A stretch of DNA of 11,043 nt, taken from CAZKGE01 sp964541695. Lineage in GTDB: Bacteria > Bacillota > Clostridia > Christensenellales > CAG-138. The DNA lies in the NCBI GenBank assembly GCA_964541695.1, contig CAZIRB010000079.1:1-11043 (forward strand), given 5' to 3'. A model generated the notes under the pieces. The model saw only the letters and a list, made by a program, of their open reading frames with translations, searched no databases and was not told the origin of the DNA. Made by a program: the position numbers and the translations under genes. Positions 1 through 6,926 of the stretch are shown here, piece after piece (the first letter of the stretch is position 1; each line of letters begins with the position of its first letter).

Positions 1-46
1 ACTCCGACTCTGAGGGTCGAAGGTTCGAATCCTTTCGGGCACGCCA
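1..46 (+). tRNA. tRNA-Arg (anticodon CCG), 3' part, cut by window edge
   Basis: The first base fits tRNA position 31. The anticodon loop is bases 2-8 (CTCCGAC) with U33 at base 3 and anticodon CCG at 4-6, which reads the Arg codon CGG. The 3' anticodon stem is TCTGA (9-13), the variable region is five bases (14-18), and the T arm is GAAGG-TTCGAAT-CCTTT (19-35, closed by a G-U pair). The acceptor strand CGGGCAC is followed by discriminator G43 and an encoded CCA at 44-46. The acceptor 5' strand, D arm and 5' anticodon stem lie outside the window, so the isotype rests on the anticodon alone. Confidence 0.93.
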
Positions 47-47
47 A

Positions 48-87
48 AACCCCCTAATCAGGCGACTTTTTAGGGGGTTCTCTTTTG
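48..87 (+). terminator. Rho-independent terminator of the tRNA-Arg gene
   Basis: A perfect 10-bp stem, AACCCCCTAA (48-57) with TTAGGGGGTT (70-79), has a 12-base loop and is followed by a T-rich stretch (CTCTTTT). It begins two bases after the CCA, so it ends the tRNA transcript. Confidence 0.9.
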
Positions 88-395
88 CCGATTTTTCACT
101 TTCGTGCAACAATGCGATAAATTCAAAAAAGCGTTAATTCGGGTAATGAAAGATGATACGTGCGACAAGTTTCGCGCAGTTTTTGTCGCGCTTTTGACGC
201 ATTGGACCGCAGAATTTAAGAAATGGAAAAGCGAAATGCATCATTGCAAAATACAGGGATTGTGGCCGGGGGTCATCGGCGTCAGACATGCGTTGGCAGA
301 TGCAATAAAGCGATAGGGGAAAGCGGTCCCCTTGGTTTTTTCGCCTGCACGTTCGGTGGGACGAGGTTCCGCCCCGCGCTTTTTTATGTGCCGTG
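88..395. other. Intergenic region, no convincing gene
   Basis: About 300 bases between the tRNA terminator and the end of the LysR gene. A 70-codon plus-strand frame from GTG at 104 to 316 has no ribosome binding site and no recognisable family, so I do not call it. There is a 7-bp hairpin GCGACAA (162-168) / TTGTCGC (183-189) with a 14-base loop and no T tract, of unknown role. The region is more AT-rich than the flanking genes up to about 310. Confidence 0.5.
315..341 (+). terminator. Possible weak rho-independent terminator
   Basis: The stem AGGGGA (315-320) / TCCCCT (327-332) has a 6-base loop and is followed by TGG and then six T's (336-341). It points along the plus strand, away from the LysR gene's own transcription. 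It may stop residual read-through from the tRNA side into the antisense of the LysR gene. The stem is short and the T tract is offset by three bases. Confidence 0.4.
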
Positions 396-1325
396 CTAGT
401 CCGCGCGCTCCGCGGCAAGCTCGGCGGGGCGATACATCTCCTTGAGCAGGGCGACGTACTCCATCGCAAGCTCGGGGAGCACCTTTGTGACCTTGTGGAT
501 CCAGCCCACCTCGATTCGTTCGAGATCGACGACCGGGATGCTGACAATATCGCTGTTGCGCTCGTCGGCGGGCAGGTGGCCGGTGCCGGTTGAGTAAGCG
601 CTCCCGAGCCGGATCAGCGAGTAGGCCGAGGCCCGGTCGGAGACGAAGAGCAAGCGCTTGCTCTTGTTCCATTGGCGAAACGAGCTTGTGAACTTTCCCG
701 CGTCGGGGTCGTGGTTGTCGTAGGTCACGAACGGGTACGGCGTGATCTGCTCCAGCACGACCTGCTTGCTGCCCGCAAGCGGGTGGCTCCTGTGGACGTA
801 GATGTGGATGTTGCCGTAGTAGATGTGGTTGAAAAAAATGTCGCGCTTTCTTAGCTCCATTAGCATCATGTTGCGCGAGCTCTGCGTGAAGAACAGGATG
901 CCGATCTCGGATTTCTTGGAATCCACGTTTTCCACAACGTAATTCGTGCTGCCCTCGAGATAGCCGAACTGATAGTATTTGTGCGACGTGGTGGCGACGA
1001 GCTTTAGGAACGCCTCCTCGCCGATGACGTGGTGGTGCGAGGAGACGCAGAAGCGCGCGTTCTCGCGCTGCACGTTCTTATACTTGTTGTCCACGTGCTC
1101 GTAATAGTCCGAAATATACCGGATGTCCGACAGGAATTCGCGCCCCTGGTGCGTGAGCGTCACGCCCTTGCTGGAGCGTTCGAACAGCACGATGCCGTAC
1201 TCGCTCTCCACCTCCTTGATGGCGGCCGACAGGCTCGACTGGGCGGCGTAGAGCTCCTCCGCGGCCTTGCTGATGGAACCGGTCCGGCTGATGGTCTCGA
1301 TGTATTTGATCTGCTGCAGCGTCAA
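396..1325 (-). CDS. LysR-family transcriptional regulator (TTG start)
   Basis: A 309-residue DNA-binding regulator of normal LysR length. The N-terminal winged HTH covers roughly residues 3-60 and reads LQQIKYIETISRTGSISKAA, then AQSSLSAAIKEVE and LFERSSKGVTLT, all typical LysR signatures. The rest is the periplasmic-binding-protein-like effector domain (about residues 80-290). I chose the TTG at 1325 because GGAGG (minus strand, 1339-1335) lies eight bases upstream and the protein then begins MTLQQIKYI, the classic family start. The upstream in-frame GTG at 1361 would add 12 residues with no ribosome binding site. It is divergent from the hydrolase operon at 1526 and probably controls it and itself. 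The inducer cannot be read from sequence, but the target genes suggest an amidated, deaminatable or ester substrate. Confidence 0.93.
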   Translation of the reverse strand: MTLQQIKYIETISRTGSISKAAEELYAAQSSLSAAIKEVESEYGIVLFERSSKGVTLTHQGREFLSDIRYISDYYEHVDNKYKNVQRENARFCVSSHHHVIGEEAFLKLVATTSHKYYQFGYLEGSTNYVVENVDSKKSEIGILFFTQSSRNMMLMELRKRDIFFNHIYYGNIHIYVHRSHPLAGSKQVVLEQITPYPFVTYDNHDPDAGKFTSSFRQWNKSKRLLFVSDRASAYSLIRLGSAYSTGTGHLPADERNSDIVSIPVVDLERIEVGWIHKVTKVLPELAMEYVALLKEMYRPAELAAERAD

Positions 1326-1370
1326 AGGATCTAACCTCCATTTTCGTGCCGAATCGTCCACATATATTCT

Positions 1371-1399
1371 ATATTAATACACGCCTGCCCCGTTGTACA
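1371..1399 (-). promoter_or_regulatory. Candidate promoter of the LysR gene
   Basis: On the minus strand, TGTACA (1399-1394) is separated by 17 bases from TAATAT (1376-1371). Each matches its consensus hexamer at four of six positions. The predicted start near 1364 gives a leader of about 40 bases before the TTG. Prediction only. Confidence 0.4.
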
Positions 1400-1432
1400 G
1401 GCTTGCCACAGCCTTGGCGGCGGCAAATATTG

Positions 1433-1447
1433 ATCGGGAAAACCGAT
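1433..1447. promoter_or_regulatory. LysR-type operator (ATC-N9-GAT)
   Basis: ATCGGGAAAACCGAT is an inverted repeat (ATCGG / CCGAT, 5-base spacer) that contains both the T-N11-A core and the ATC-N9-GAT form typical of LysR recognition sites. Its centre (1440) is about 66 bases upstream of the start predicted for the hydrolase operon, matching the usual -65 recognition site of LysR activators. It lies in the LysR/hydrolase divergent intergenic region, which supports a local regulator-target pair. Confidence 0.6.
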
Positions 1448-1470
1448 GGCAACGCATAGATTATTCATAT

Positions 1471-1499
1471 TTCTGTTTTGCGCCCAAAGCCGTTACAAT
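1471..1499 (+). promoter_or_regulatory. Candidate activator-dependent promoter of the hydrolase operon
   Basis: A good -10 hexamer TACAAT (1494-1499) sits 17 bases after a poor -35 (TTCTGT, 1471-1476). A good -10 with a poor -35 is expected where an activator recruits polymerase. The predicted start near 1506 leaves about 20 bases before the gene, including the GGAGGG binding site at 1513-1518. Confidence 0.45.
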
Positions 1500-1525
1500 A
1501 TTCATGTCGGACGGAGGGCATATCT

Positions 1526-2227
1526 ATGATACGCGGAAAAGCGCAGTCGATCTATGCTGTCAGCGCGGTTTTCGACGGGATTCGGGCAATCGATCAGGAT
1601 TTTGTCCGCTGTTTCCTAATTGAGGGCACGGAGCGCGCGGTTTTACTCGATACCTGCGATGCCGACGCAGACCTGCCGGGGCTTGTCGGCTCGATGACCG
1701 ACCTGCCGGTGATCGTCGTTCACACGCACGCGGACAGCGACCACATCGGCGCAAGCGATCGGTTTACCGAGACCTACATGCACCCGTCCGAGTTTGCGCT
1801 GCTTTATGAAGTCTACTCAAAAACGCTGCACCCTAAGCCGCTGCGCGAGGGCGAGGTGCTTCGACTCGGCGGCAGGGAGCTGGACGTTCTCCTGATTCCC
1901 GGACACACGCCGGGCAGCATCGCGCTGCTGGACCGAACGCGCCGCATCCTCTTCAGCGGCGACACCGTCAAGGACAACCCAATCTATCTGTTTGGCCCCG
2001 GCCGAAGCCTGCCCGCGTATCTGGACAGCCTTCGGCGCCTTTATTCTATACAGGCCGCGTTCGATACGATTCTGCCGAGCCACGGAAGCCTGCCCATCGG
2101 CCGGGAAGTCCTCAGCGACCTTGCCGAGGGCGCGGAGTTGCTGCTTTCGGGCGCGCTGGCCGGCGCGGACGCGGGCGGCCTGCCGTGCAAACTGTACACC
2201 TATCGCAGCGCGTCGTTTTATTATTGA
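1526..2227 (+). CDS. Metallo-beta-lactamase-fold hydrolase
   Basis: A 233-residue MBL-fold metallohydrolase, probably cytoplasmic, as no signal peptide is visible. Metal-binding motifs appear in order: THADSDHIG (H68, D70, D72, H73; the second metal His of the usual HxHxDH is Asp, a variant seen in part of the superfamily), PGHTPGS with H127, SGDT with D146, and PSHG with H186. The fold hydrolyses esters, lactones, thioesters or phosphodiesters; the substrate here is unknown. I chose the ATG at 1526 because GGAGGG ends seven bases upstream; an in-frame ATG at 1478 has no binding site. The stop is 33 bases before the next gene's ATG on the same strand, so the two form an operon, probably under the divergent LysR regulator. 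Confidence 0.88.
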   Translation: MIRGKAQSIYAVSAVFDGIRAIDQDFVRCFLIEGTERAVLLDTCDADADLPGLVGSMTDLPVIVVHTHADSDHIGASDRFTETYMHPSEFALLYEVYSKTLHPKPLREGEVLRLGGRELDVLLIPGHTPGSIALLDRTRRILFSGDTVKDNPIYLFGPGRSLPAYLDSLRRLYSIQAAFDTILPSHGSLPIGREVLSDLAEGAELLLSGALAGADAGGLPCKLYTYRSASFYY

Positions 2228-2260
2228 CAAATCGCAAGTAACCGCGGGGAGGGAACATCG

Positions 2261-3784
2261 ATGGGATTTTTTAAGGACGAGCTGATCGGCGTGCTCTATG
2301 TGGACGATCTGAACGCTTGCGCGCGTTTTTATGAGCGCGCATTGGCGCTGCCGCGCGTGCGCGAGTGGGACCGCGGCCCGGGCGACAGGGGGGTAAAGGT
2401 CGCCGTCGCCGGCGGCGGGTATCTCGAGATCGTCGATAGAAAGGTTCCGCCTCCGCAGGGACCGACCTCGCTTTGGATGGAGGCACGGGACATCAACGGC
2501 TTGTATGAAAGCCTTATGTCAGTCGCGATTACCGGTAACAGGATCGCGCGCGTCGGCAGCAGCGCGGAGCTAGCGGATCTTTCGGCCGTAAAAAAGCTGT
2601 ATGGGGATGGAAAGCTGCTGATGCCCGGGCTGATCGACGCGCATACCCACACCTGCCAGCAGCTTTTGCGCGGCAGCCTTGCCGACGAATTCCCGATGGT
2701 CTGGGTCCGGTTCCTCGTACCGTTCGAGAGCGCGCTCACCGAGGACGACGTCTATTACAGCGCGCTTCTGTACTGTGTCCAGGCGATCAAATCCGGCGTC
2801 ACAGGCTTTGCGGATTCGGGCGGGCGGCATATGCACAGGGTGGCGCAGGCGGCGGTAGAGGCTGGTATCCGTGCCGGCATCACGCGTTCCATGATGGACA
2901 TGGGCCGCGACATTTCCGACGGGATGCTCGAGCGCACGGAGGAGGCCGTCGAGAACAACGACCTTTTGTTTGAACAGTATCATGGCGCGGGGAACGGCCG
3001 CGTCAGCGTATTCTACGGCATGCGTCAGGTGATGGCCTGCTCGGAGAAGCTGATCACGCTCCTTGCCGAACACGCGCGCGCGCGCAATACCTGCGTGCAC
3101 GGCCATCTGTGCGAGCACCGCGACGAGGTCAGCTTCTGCCTGCAGCAATACCGGCTGCGCCCGGCGGAGTTTTTGGATCGCTGCAGCCTGCTCGGCCCAA
3201 ACCTTCTGACTGCGCACAACGTCGTGCTCTCCGAGCCCGATATTATGCTTTTGGCAGAGCGCGGAGTAAAGCTCGTGCACTGCCCGTTCGCCAACCTGAT
3301 CAACCACGGCGTTCCCAAGACCCCGCGGCTGCTTGAGGCGGGGTGCAGCGTGGGTCTCGGCAGCGACGGCGCGGCGTACAACAGCGTGGATATCTTCGAG
3401 GAGATGCGCGTGCTGCGCGCGGCGGTCATCGCGACCTGGGGTCTGCCGATATTCGACCCCGTGGCGCTCACGGTCCAAAAGACGCTGGCCATGGCGACGC
3501 AGGGCGGCGCGGCGGCGATGAACCTTGGTGATAGCCTCGGCGCGATCGAGCCGGGAAGGCTCGCGGACCTGATCGCGATCGACACGCGCCAGCCGCACAT
3601 CCGGCCCACCAACAGCTACACGACGGCGCTGCTCGACTGCGTGTGCGCGCGCGACGTATCGGACAGCATCATCGACGGTGTGCCCGTCATGCTGGACCGA
3701 CGCCTGCTGACGCTGGACGAGACCGCGATTATGGAGGAGTGCGCCGTGCGCATGGACAGCATCCGCCGGCGCGTAGGAAGATAG
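2261..3784 (+). CDS. VOC-domain fragment fused to TRZ/ATZ-type amidohydrolase
   Basis: A 507-residue in-frame protein with two unrelated parts. Residues 8-85 look like the first part of a vicinal-oxygen-chelate (glyoxalase/bleomycin-resistance) domain: IGVLYVDDLNACARFYERAL, then GGGYLEIVD and ARDINGLYESL. It stops before the last strands of the fold and lacks the usual first-strand metal His. From residue 88 (VAITGNRIARVG) it is a metal-dependent amidohydrolase of the chlorohydrolase / S-adenosylhomocysteine deaminase group. Its active-site set is complete: HTH (H128, H130), HLCE (H282, E285), TAH (H319) and GSDG (D369), plus HCPFAN. The roughly 20-25 residues that normally begin such enzymes (first strands of the beta-sandwich) are missing. 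The gene has a GGGGAGGG site seven bases before its ATG. Likely hydrolytic deamination or dechlorination of a heterocycle; substrate unknown. The join may be a deletion chimera or an assembly error. Confidence 0.82.
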   Translation: MGFFKDELIGVLYVDDLNACARFYERALALPRVREWDRGPGDRGVKVAVAGGGYLEIVDRKVPPPQGPTSLWMEARDINGLYESLMSVAITGNRIARVGSSAELADLSAVKKLYGDGKLLMPGLIDAHTHTCQQLLRGSLADEFPMVWVRFLVPFESALTEDDVYYSALLYCVQAIKSGVTGFADSGGRHMHRVAQAAVEAGIRAGITRSMMDMGRDISDGMLERTEEAVENNDLLFEQYHGAGNGRVSVFYGMRQVMACSEKLITLLAEHARARNTCVHGHLCEHRDEVSFCLQQYRLRPAEFLDRCSLLGPNLLTAHNVVLSEPDIMLLAERGVKLVHCPFANLINHGVPKTPRLLEAGCSVGLGSDGAAYNSVDIFEEMRVLRAAVIATWGLPIFDPVALTVQKTLAMATQGGAAAMNLGDSLGAIEPGRLADLIAIDTRQPHIRPTNSYTTALLDCVCARDVSDSIIDGVPVMLDRRLLTLDETAIMEECAVRMDSIRRRVGR

Positions 3785-3947
3785 CGCGGCCGGGGCTTAT
3801 TACAGAACAGAATGGATTATGTTGTATATACCAGCGGAATAGTTAATCGGGTCACGCTCAACGAAAGAATAACGGATCATTCCCGTTGTTACGACTAAAG
3901 AAGGAAGATGGACTGTTTTGAAAGCATCGCCCCTAATCCAAGGTGGG

Positions 3948-3977
3948 AAAGGCGCCTTCCTTTCGGGAGGCGCTTTT
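3948..3977. terminator. Bidirectional terminator between convergent operons
   Basis: The stem GCGCCTTCC (3952-3960) / GGGAGGCGC (3965-3973) has a TTTC loop and one G-U pair. It is extended by an A-rich 5' side and TTTT on the 3' side. It lies 13 bases beyond the stop of the minus-strand MerR gene and about 165 bases beyond the amidohydrolase stop, with A/T flanks that suit both directions. The remaining 3785-3947 holds no gene that I can support. Confidence 0.75.
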
Positions 3978-3989
3978 CGTATGGCCTTC

Positions 3990-4871
3990 TCATTCATGCT
4001 CGCTCAATTCCGCAATTTCAGGACACATCGAAAGTAACTTTTCATTTGCCACCTCCATCTGCCGGCGATATGCTGCATAGGACGGGCTCAGCTTCATCAT
4101 CGCGGGGAGAAACGTATCGTAATACCCGCTTGTCCGGCAGAACTCCTGCAGCAGACGGCGCAGATGGTGCGCCGGCGAGTTCCTGTATTCGTCGGATTGC
4201 CGGTATTGCAGATACTGTTCGAGCGCATCCCGGTTCTCTTGAACAAAGGTCCCGATGTCACGCATCGATTGGCTTACTTGCCCAAGCATCTTCTCAATCT
4301 CGCGGACTCCGATCTGCTCGGTTCCTTCCTCAAAAAACGCGCGCACGCCGTCCGGGAAATCCGGTGGCGGCACCTGATCCAGGAAATCAACTACGCGCCG
4401 AAACGCGGTTTGCTGCTCTGCCGTCCGGATCGGCTCGTTAAGGAAGCGCGCAAAGTGCAAGCAGAGGAACCGCCCGTAATATCCGGGGAACGCTTCCAGC
4501 AATCGCTCGGAGATAACGCGGCTTTGATCGAGCGCCGCCAATTCCGCGTCGATATCCTCATAGCATCCGTCCGCGCTTAGTTGGTCGAGCAGTTGACTTC
4601 TGATCTGATCTTGCTGCAAGGCCAGCGTCCTTTGAACCGCCAGCTTCTTCAGCGCGGTTCCCGCTTGATCCGCAAGCGCCGACTTAATCTCTTCCACGCC
4701 AAGCCCCAATACGCGAAGTACGCGGATTTTCTTTAAATGTTCCACATCGGCATCATCAAAATCCCGGTAGCCGTTTTCGAGCGGGGCGGGGGAAACCAAT
4801 CCCTGCTCAACGTAGTATTCCACCGCCTTTTTGGTCAGCCCGGTAACTTTGCAAACCTCGGTTATCAGCAT
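3990..4871 (-). CDS. MerR-family transcriptional regulator, large effector domain
   Basis: A 293-residue MerR-type activator. Residues 1-70 are the winged HTH: LITEVCKVTGLTKKAVEYYVEQGLV, then ENGYRDFDDADVEHLKKIRVLR. A helical dimerisation stretch follows (about 75-125), then a C-terminal region of about 170 residues rich in aromatic and acidic residues that I do not recognise, probably the ligand-sensing domain. The protein is about twice the length of the small metal or thiol sensors, as in multidrug-type MerR proteins. GAGGTGA lies four bases before the ATG. Its own promoter has the 19-base spacer and dyad that MerR proteins act on, so it is probably autoregulated. No obvious target gene shares the site; the neighbouring small membrane protein is divergent and could be one. 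Confidence 0.88.
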   Translation of the reverse strand: MLITEVCKVTGLTKKAVEYYVEQGLVSPAPLENGYRDFDDADVEHLKKIRVLRVLGLGVEEIKSALADQAGTALKKLAVQRTLALQQDQIRSQLLDQLSADGCYEDIDAELAALDQSRVISERLLEAFPGYYGRFLCLHFARFLNEPIRTAEQQTAFRRVVDFLDQVPPPDFPDGVRAFFEEGTEQIGVREIEKMLGQVSQSMRDIGTFVQENRDALEQYLQYRQSDEYRNSPAHHLRRLLQEFCRTSGYYDTFLPAMMKLSPSYAAYRRQMEVANEKLLSMCPEIAELSEHE

Positions 4872-4888
4872 CGAATCACCTCAATGGG

Positions 4889-4919
4889 ATCATAAGCCAT
4901 CCCCCAAGGGAATAGTCAA
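4889..4919 (-). promoter_or_regulatory. MerR-type promoter with 19-base spacer and operator
   Basis: On the minus strand TTGACT (4919-4914) and TATGAT (4894-4889) are separated by exactly 19 bases, the long spacer that MerR regulators untwist. The spacer contains the near-dyad ATTCCC-ttg-GGGGAT (one mismatch). The predicted start is just upstream of the MerR gene's GAGGTGA site. Autoregulation is inferred from position and geometry. Confidence 0.72.
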
Positions 4920-5029
4920 TAGCCTATCGCAAAATGATATACAAGCCGGCCATATACGGGTAGAACCACATATATCTTCGGCCAAGTCATACGTTTTCAT
5001 AACAACAGCCTGCACCCGGGAGGCGCAAC

Positions 5030-5443
5030 ATGCATAGAAAACACGTGGTTGCGATCGTCATTTTACTTTTTGTATGCGCTGCGGCAAGCATAGTTTTACT
5101 GGATCGGTTCAATAAACAGCGCGACCTGATATTCACGCTATTTGTTCCAAAGCTTCAGAAAGCATCGGATGATTTCTATTCCGAATATCTTTCTTATAAT
5201 CCAACCGTAGCCAATTATTCAGGCGAGGTAATCGGCTTTAGAAGGGATGAGAAAGGGTACTACATCAAATTTGCCATACAGCCGTATATCGGGCCGCATT
5301 ATCCCGTCGGGGATGACGAGGTCGAATACCTTGTAAGCAACGGCGGAAGCATCGCCTTACTCCGGTTCTTCCACAAAAAGAACTATGAGCTTCCGGCGCG
5401 GTTGGGGGTCACGATATATAAACCGATACCTGTATCCGGATGA
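5030..5443 (+). CDS. Small membrane-anchored or exported protein, possibly DUF3888-like
   Basis: A 137-residue protein starting MHRKHVV and followed by a hydrophobic segment (about residues 6-24, VAIVILLFVCAAASIVLL). This is an N-terminal anchor or uncleaved signal that would place the rest outside the cell. The soluble part begins with a helix (LFVPKLQKASDDFYSEYL), then alternating strands ending IQPYIGPHYPVGDDEVEYLV and FFHKKNYELP. The PY-GPH-PVGDDE pattern and length remind me of DUF3888-type proteins of Bacilli, an assignment made from memory. GGGAGG lies six bases before the ATG. It sits alone on the plus strand, divergent from the large MerR regulator and converging on the AdhR-like one, 12 bases from its stop. 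Function unknown. Confidence 0.75.
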   Translation: MHRKHVVAIVILLFVCAAASIVLLDRFNKQRDLIFTLFVPKLQKASDDFYSEYLSYNPTVANYSGEVIGFRRDEKGYYIKFAIQPYIGPHYPVGDDEVEYLVSNGGSIALLRFFHKKNYELPARLGVTIYKPIPVSG

Positions 5444-5455
5444 TCGTTTTACGGG

Positions 5456-5839
5456 CTATTTTGCGTGCTTGAGCTCGGTTTCAATCGGCACAAGCGTCTT
5501 CTCGTACCGTTCGATCTTTTTGTTCAGCCGCTCCAGCGTGCCTCGCATCTCGGCAAGCCGCACGGCCAGCGCGTCGCGCTGCGCGATCAGGAGGGACTTG
5601 CGCGCCTCAAATGTCGCGTCGCCCATCTGAAAGAGCCGCACGTATTCGATCAGCGTCTCCACCGGCAGCCCGGTGCCGCGCATGCACTTGATGAACTCGA
5701 TCCACCGGCAGTCCTCATCCTGATAGTTTCGGATGCCGCCGGCAGTGCGGCTCACGGCGGGGATTAACCCCACGCGTTCATAATACCGCAGCGTGTCCGC
5801 CGTCAAACCGTATCTTTCCACCACCTCTGCGATGGTCAT
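5456..5839 (-). CDS. AdhR/NmlR-like MerR regulator (aldehyde or electrophile sensor)
   Basis: A 127-residue short MerR protein: HTH residues 1-40 (MTIAEVVERYGLTADTLRYY, then ERVGLIP and GGIRNY), second wing and FIKCMRGTGLPVETLIEYV (about 49-67), and a C-terminal coiled coil (about 75-125). Cys52 in FIKCMR falls at the position of the reactive cysteine of Bacillus AdhR and its NmlR relatives, which respond to aldehydes. A second cysteine is C44. I chose the ATG at 5839 because AAGGAG lies seven bases upstream; a frame extension to 5884 has no such signal. It is last in the operon, 41 bases after the reductase stop, and is the natural candidate to act on the dyad promoter at 8991-9021, which would make the operon self-regulated. 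Confidence 0.88.
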   Translation of the reverse strand: MTIAEVVERYGLTADTLRYYERVGLIPAVSRTAGGIRNYQDEDCRWIEFIKCMRGTGLPVETLIEYVRLFQMGDATFEARKSLLIAQRDALAVRLAEMRGTLERLNKKIERYEKTLVPIETELKHAK

Positions 5840-5880
5840 AGTTGCTCTCCTTCCTCCGGACACCGTGCTCCTGCGACTGT

Positions 5881-6843
5881 TCAAAGCGCGCCGACGATCT
5901 TATGCGGCACGTACGGCTCCTCGAGGTAAGCGATATCCTCGTCCGTCAACCGGATATTCAGCGCCCCGGCCGCGTCGTCGAAGTATTCGGCCTTGGTTGT
6001 GCCGATGATCGGCGAAGTAACCCCCTTAGCAAAATGCCAGGCAAGCGCGATCTGCGACATGGTTGCACCATATCTTTCCGCAAGCTCGTGTACGCGCAGT
6101 ACGATCGGATAGTCCGTCTCCCGCGTGCCGTCGTACTTGGAGACGGCCGTCTGGTCGGTGCGGCTGCGCGCGGTGTCCGCGTCCCACTCGAGGCGCGAAA
6201 GCCGCCCCGCGGCAAGCGGACTGTACGGCGTGAGCGCGACGTTCTGCCGCCGGCAGATGGGGATGAGCTCGCGCTCGTCCTCGCGATAGAGCAGGTTGTA
6301 GTGGTTCTGCATGGACACAAACTTCGTCCAGCCGTTTCGCTCCGCGGCGATCTGGAGAGAGTGGAACTGGTAGCCGTACATCGCGGAGGCGCCGAGCGCG
6401 CGCACCTTGCCGGCCTTTATGAGGCTGTCGAGCGTCTCCATCGTCTCCTCGATGGGCGTATCCGCGTCGAAGCGGTGGATGATGTACAGGTCGACGTAGT
6501 CCATGCCGAGGCGGCGCAGCGAGCCGTCGATCTCGCGCAGGATCGCGTCCCGGGAGAGCCGCCCCTCGTTGAAGAACACCTTGGTCGCGATGAGTACCTT
6601 GTCGCGCGCGACGTTGCTGCGGATCGCGCGGCCGAGATATTCCTCGCTCGTGCCGGCCGAGTAGACGTTTGCCGTATCGAAGAAGTTGATGCCGAGATCG
6701 AGCGCGTGCCTGACGAGGCGCTCGCTCTCGGCGGCGTCCAATGTCCACGCGTGGAACTTGCTTTCCGGGTCGCCGAAGCTCATGCAGCCGGCGCAGAGCC
6801 GCGAGACCACGAGGCCGGAGTTTCCGAGTTTTACATATTCCAT
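5881..6843 (-). CDS. Aldo/keto reductase, NADPH-dependent
   Basis: A 320-residue (alpha/beta)8-barrel oxidoreductase of full length. The catalytic tetrad is visible: D56 and Y61 (FFDTANVYSAG), K88 (IATKVFF) and H123 (LYIIHRFD). C-terminal cofactor elements include SPLAAGRLSR and PIIGTTKAEYFDD. The family reduces aldehydes and ketones with NAD(P)H. The sequence resembles the YajO/tas-type subgroup (HRFDADTPIEETMETLDSLI), which is often assigned to xenobiotic carbonyl reduction. AAGGAG lies eight bases before the ATG. It lies between the cupin (83-base gap, containing an 11-bp tandem duplication) and the AdhR-like regulator. Together these suggest detoxification of reactive carbonyls; the physiological substrate is not known. 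Confidence 0.92.
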   Translation of the reverse strand: MEYVKLGNSGLVVSRLCAGCMSFGDPESKFHAWTLDAAESERLVRHALDLGINFFDTANVYSAGTSEEYLGRAIRSNVARDKVLIATKVFFNEGRLSRDAILREIDGSLRRLGMDYVDLYIIHRFDADTPIEETMETLDSLIKAGKVRALGASAMYGYQFHSLQIAAERNGWTKFVSMQNHYNLLYREDERELIPICRRQNVALTPYSPLAAGRLSRLEWDADTARSRTDQTAVSKYDGTRETDYPIVLRVHELAERYGATMSQIALAWHFAKGVTSPIIGTTKAEYFDDAAGALNIRLTDEDIAYLEEPYVPHKIVGAL

Positions 6844-6899
6844 GATACGTTCTCCTTCTATGGAATGATGGGGCGATTGATCAGGCCGCGTGACAGGCG

Positions 6900-6921
6900 G
6901 GATTGCGGGAGGATTGCGGGA
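6900..6921. repeat. 11-bp tandem duplication between cupin and reductase genes
   Basis: GGATTGCGGGA occurs twice back to back (6900-6910 and 6911-6921) in the 83-base gap between two operon genes. It probably arose by slippage. No regulatory role is evident. Confidence 0.6.
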
Positions 6922-6926
6922 TGCGC

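Noticed and set aside
104..316. 70-codon plus-strand frame after the tRNA, ending at a hairpin with a T tract
   Set aside because: It starts at GTG without a ribosome binding site, matches no family I know, and its CDKF repeat could be chance. The terminator overlap alone is not enough.
2570..3598. 342-codon minus-strand frame opposite the amidohydrolase
   Set aside because: A long antisense frame is expected in GC-rich coding DNA. The plus strand carries all amidohydrolase motifs, while this frame has only Arg/His/Ala-rich sequence.
3800..3997. 65-codon minus-strand frame between the convergent genes
   Set aside because: It runs across the bidirectional terminator and overlaps the end of the MerR gene. 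It has no ribosome binding site and no family resemblance.
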